Shown here in pieces: positions 61,265 to 64,000 of a stretch of DNA of 64,000 nucleotides. Positions within the stretch are counted from its first letter, which is position 1; every line of letters begins with the position of its first letter. Made by a program: the position numbers and the translations under genes. Source of the stretch: Chrysomallon squamiferum (lineage: Eukaryota; Mollusca; Gastropoda; Neomphalida; Peltospiridae); the NCBI GenBank assembly GCA_012295275.1, contig CM022670.1, positions 32,449,938 through 32,513,937 of the forward strand, written 5' to 3'. The notes below the pieces were generated by a model. That model did no database searches, had not been told where the DNA came from, and saw nothing but the letters and a program-made list of their open reading frames with translations.

Positions 61265-61450
61265 ATTTGTAATGCTAATACCCTCTGTCTTACAAACACA
61301 CAGGTACACATTCTCTTTTACACTTTATAAACCAGTAACAGGTGCATGGCTGGAATGGGAAATAACCAAGTACTGATACTGTGGAAGAATTATAAACAGC
61401 TCCAGTATATCTGAGACCAGCACTATAACCATTTATCTCAGAAAAGCTCT
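61265..61450 (-). mobile_element. Mollusc-type tRNA-SINE, head and central domain
   Basis: The plus strand carries the reversed family blocks in order: CACACAGGTACACATTCTC (about 61299-61317), TTTATAAACCAGTAACAGGT (about 61324-61343), GCATGGCTGGAATGGGAAATAACC (in two overlapping pieces, 61344-61367), then an eroded head with GAGACCAGCAC (about 61411-61421). It is old and non-functional. Confidence 0.65.
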
Positions 61451-61859
61451 TTTACTGGAACAGCCACAAAACATATTATGAAAATTAATGTTTTCCAACA
61501 CCAACTTTAACTATTATTTGTGCCAAAGGAGAATTTTGCACATACCAGATGTTTTCATGGTGTGGTCATGCTTGTGGCTGATGCAGAAATATTAATGAAC
61601 ACCATGATTGGAGCATGCAGTTTAATGCACACCTGACTGTAGTTGCCAACTCTGTGAGAAACAGAGAGTGTTTGTGAGAAATTATACACTCAGCTTGTGT
61701 ACTGATGTTAATGTCTGTAAAGATAAATTTACATGAACAAAATAAAGTATTATTAATACAGAGTTTTATTGAGGTATCCCATTATATTAGCATTATGTTA
61801 GCAAATTTGTTTTTAATGGATTTGTTTTTATTACTTCAACAAAATTGATAAAAAAATAG

Positions 61860-61915
61860 TATCTTTCTCTTTATCTTTCCATCTTTTTGTTTCTCTCTCT
61901 CTTTCTCTCTTTATC
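61860..61915. repeat. TCTT/CTCT pyrimidine tract
   Basis: A short TTTCTC-type tract. Confidence 0.75.
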
Positions 61916-62103
61916 TATGAATCTAATTTTTAGTCTAATATATGGATATATATATATATGTAAACAATTAAAGACATCTGTGTCAAAGAATATTGTGTCT
62001 TTTTTTATTTTTAAAGTATCTCTGTAACTATTGCTTGTTTAAGTTTGCATGTGTCTATTTATGAATGTGTAAGCATGCATGTATCTATGTATGCTTGTCT
62101 CCA

Positions 62104-62130
62104 TATATATATATATATATATATATATGG
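62104..62130. repeat. (AT)n microsatellite
   Basis: About 12 AT units. Confidence 0.9.
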
Positions 62131-62139
62131 ATATGTACT

Positions 62140-64000
62140 TAAATTAAATGTATATTATACTTTTTTACTATCAGTAAATAAATTTAAATTCTGTTAATTG
62201 ACAATTAAACACACAGATCCCCCACACAAAAACTTGAAATCATATTGAAATGGCGACTAAGACAAACTCAGTACATTTCATACCTATGTAACAGTAGTGG
62301 AATTCCAGAAATGTGTGTCAGCATGAACTGACAGACTGTTAAGTTGAAAAGAAAACAAAGAAGTTCACTATGTTCATGCTAACAGTAGTTGAGTGACAAA
62401 AAGTCAGACACTCTTCTTCTTCACTTGCTCTTTGAAGTGTGCCCTGGGCAATTAGTGCCAATTACCAACAAACATTTTCTTGTTAGGTCAAAATAACATC
62501 ATCCTTGAAGAATGTAGGTTATTATTTAACATCAACATTAATACTCAGATGTAAGTTGATGTGAATCGTATTTGTTTGTGGTTTTATTGTTTATATGGAA
62601 TTAAAATTTGATAAAAATGATTTTTAGAAATGGAAAATTTGGTTCTAGAAGTTATTATCTTAAGTATGTTTGAATCAGAAATTGTATATTATTTGTATAA
62701 ATGTGTATATGTGTGAGTCAGCATGTGTGTTTGTGTATTAGTCTGGGAATGAGTGTGTGTGGCTGTGTGTGTGCATGTGATTGTGTTTGTATTTATGTGT
62801 AAGAAGAAAGAGAGACAGAATATTTGGAATATAATGATTGTGATAAAATTTATATAAATACTCAATGAGTATACATATTTGGTATGACAGTATGGGATTG
62901 TATGTATGTATGTGAGTTCAATTATAATGATTTCAAGAATGGTCAGGTTTACTGTTCAGTTTGTTCACAATTTTACACAATAGTTAATTTGTGTTTAACC
63001 TTTAGATTACATATTTACATGATATTTTTGTGTACACACCATTTGTATGTTTCCCACTGTACAACTGGAATATAACAACCAGTAATATAATTAAAAATTG
63101 AATATTTATACACATTTAAAAGAAACACAAAAAACAAATATATTTCTCTTGAATCAGACTGTTTCAATTGTTCTCAATAATTAATTGATAAATAAAAAAG
63201 AAGAAAATGAAGTAGAAAAAATACTCCACTTGTAGGTTGTAATATCAATATAATCAACTGTGTGAGGAGGATTTTTAGTTTTCTGTTTTATCTGCGTCTC
63301 CTGGGCATCCTGGTTATGATGTAAAACAAGTCTGTACACATTATTTTCATTCAATATCAAACGCTTTGGGGAAAAACTGTTTAAATTATGTTCCTAAAGT
63401 TGACAGAAACTGGGCTTTCACATAAAATAATGACAGCTGAGCTCAGTTTAATATTTTATGAGTTCCAATTTACTATAGTTTTTATATAATAACTGTAATG
63501 ATGTTTCTGTGATTCATTCTTTAATATTTAAAAAAAAAATTGTCAGCATTTTATTAAAATATGATTAGTGTCTTATTTCTGTGTGTGTGCATATACACAT
63601 GCAGACACACACACAGAATTTGTATAAATAATGCAGACATTCATATGTGTGTGCTTAAATGACTGTGCTTATGATACATGTAACTGAACACTATACTTTT
63701 TACTATACATACATACATTTTGATACTGCTAATTTACAGAAGTTGAATAATTAAAATAATAACTGTACATATTCTGTGACTGGTTTATCATGAAATCTTA
63801 CTCATTGAGTGACTTACTCATAACAGTAGGTGCATTTGTGAGTCAGCATGAACACACTGCATGATGAAGTTCACTATGCAAAATGTTATCTCAAACAATA
63901 AAAATAGCAATCATTAGCTTACCTGTGTAAAGTTCTGTAGGCTGGTTGAATTATTATTTACTTGAATCTTGTGAATTATTAAGAACACTGCTGTTTATTT
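62140..64000. other. AT-rich non-coding stretch
   Basis: TG/GTGT words lie at about 62700-62800 and CA words at about 63590-63615. A donor-like CAG|GTAAGC exists on the minus strand near 63920 without a matching exon. No gene was recognised. Confidence 0.5.

Overview
This window looks like intronic or intergenic DNA from a large animal genome, most likely a mollusc. It is very AT-rich by eye, crowded with microsatellites and homopolymers, and has no gene that can be read through with confidence. There are no bacterial-type operons, no rRNA genes, no CRISPR array and no intact transposon. Open frames are short and mostly low in complexity (H/T/Y/I-rich from CATA repeats, F/S-rich from pyrimidine tracts), as expected by chance at this composition. 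The best taxonomic clue is a family of badly decayed tRNA-headed SINEs. At least nine copies or fragments can be aligned by eye to one another and, from memory, to a SINE that is common in gastropods and bivalves (Pol III head, a conserved central domain, then a tail). The class within Mollusca cannot be fixed; the many GT, CA, TATG and CATA repeats would also suit a cephalopod.

Layout. 0-10 kb holds microsatellites, a SINE remnant at 5.4 kb and a degenerate ~90-130-bp tandem repeat at 8.6-9.3 kb. 9.5-10.9 kb is a somewhat GC-richer patch with three exon-like open stretches beside splice-site-like sequences and a strong short hairpin. 12.5 kb has a 51-bp minisatellite. 13-30 kb is simple repeats plus SINE remnants at 15.6, 25.2, 26.8, 28.0 and 30.1 kb, and a diverged ~98-bp repeat pair at 25.6 and 28.2 kb. 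31.6-39.2 kb is dominated by minisatellites: a 32-bp unit, a 75-bp unit, a ~123-bp unit, a ~120-150-bp T-rich unit, and a 50-bp unit whose 100-bp dimer is perfectly duplicated. 40-49 kb has CATA arrays and four SINE copies (43.4, 45.2, 45.8, 48.5 kb). 51-56 kb has long TG and ATT microsatellites, a juxtaposed acceptor/donor at 53.0 kb that fits the recursive-splicing consensus, a ~120-bp tandem array at 54.3-55.2 kb, and a possible 4-base microexon at 55.6 kb. 58-59 kb has two exon-like open stretches on the minus strand. The rest is unremarkable.

If the splice-like signals are real, the simplest reading is that much of the window lies inside one or more long introns, with recursive splicing and a few small exons. 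That is inference: no encoded product was recognised, and translations from this DNA look deceptively protein-like in several frames, so the exon candidates carry low confidence. The SINE and tandem-repeat calls are the solid part of this annotation.
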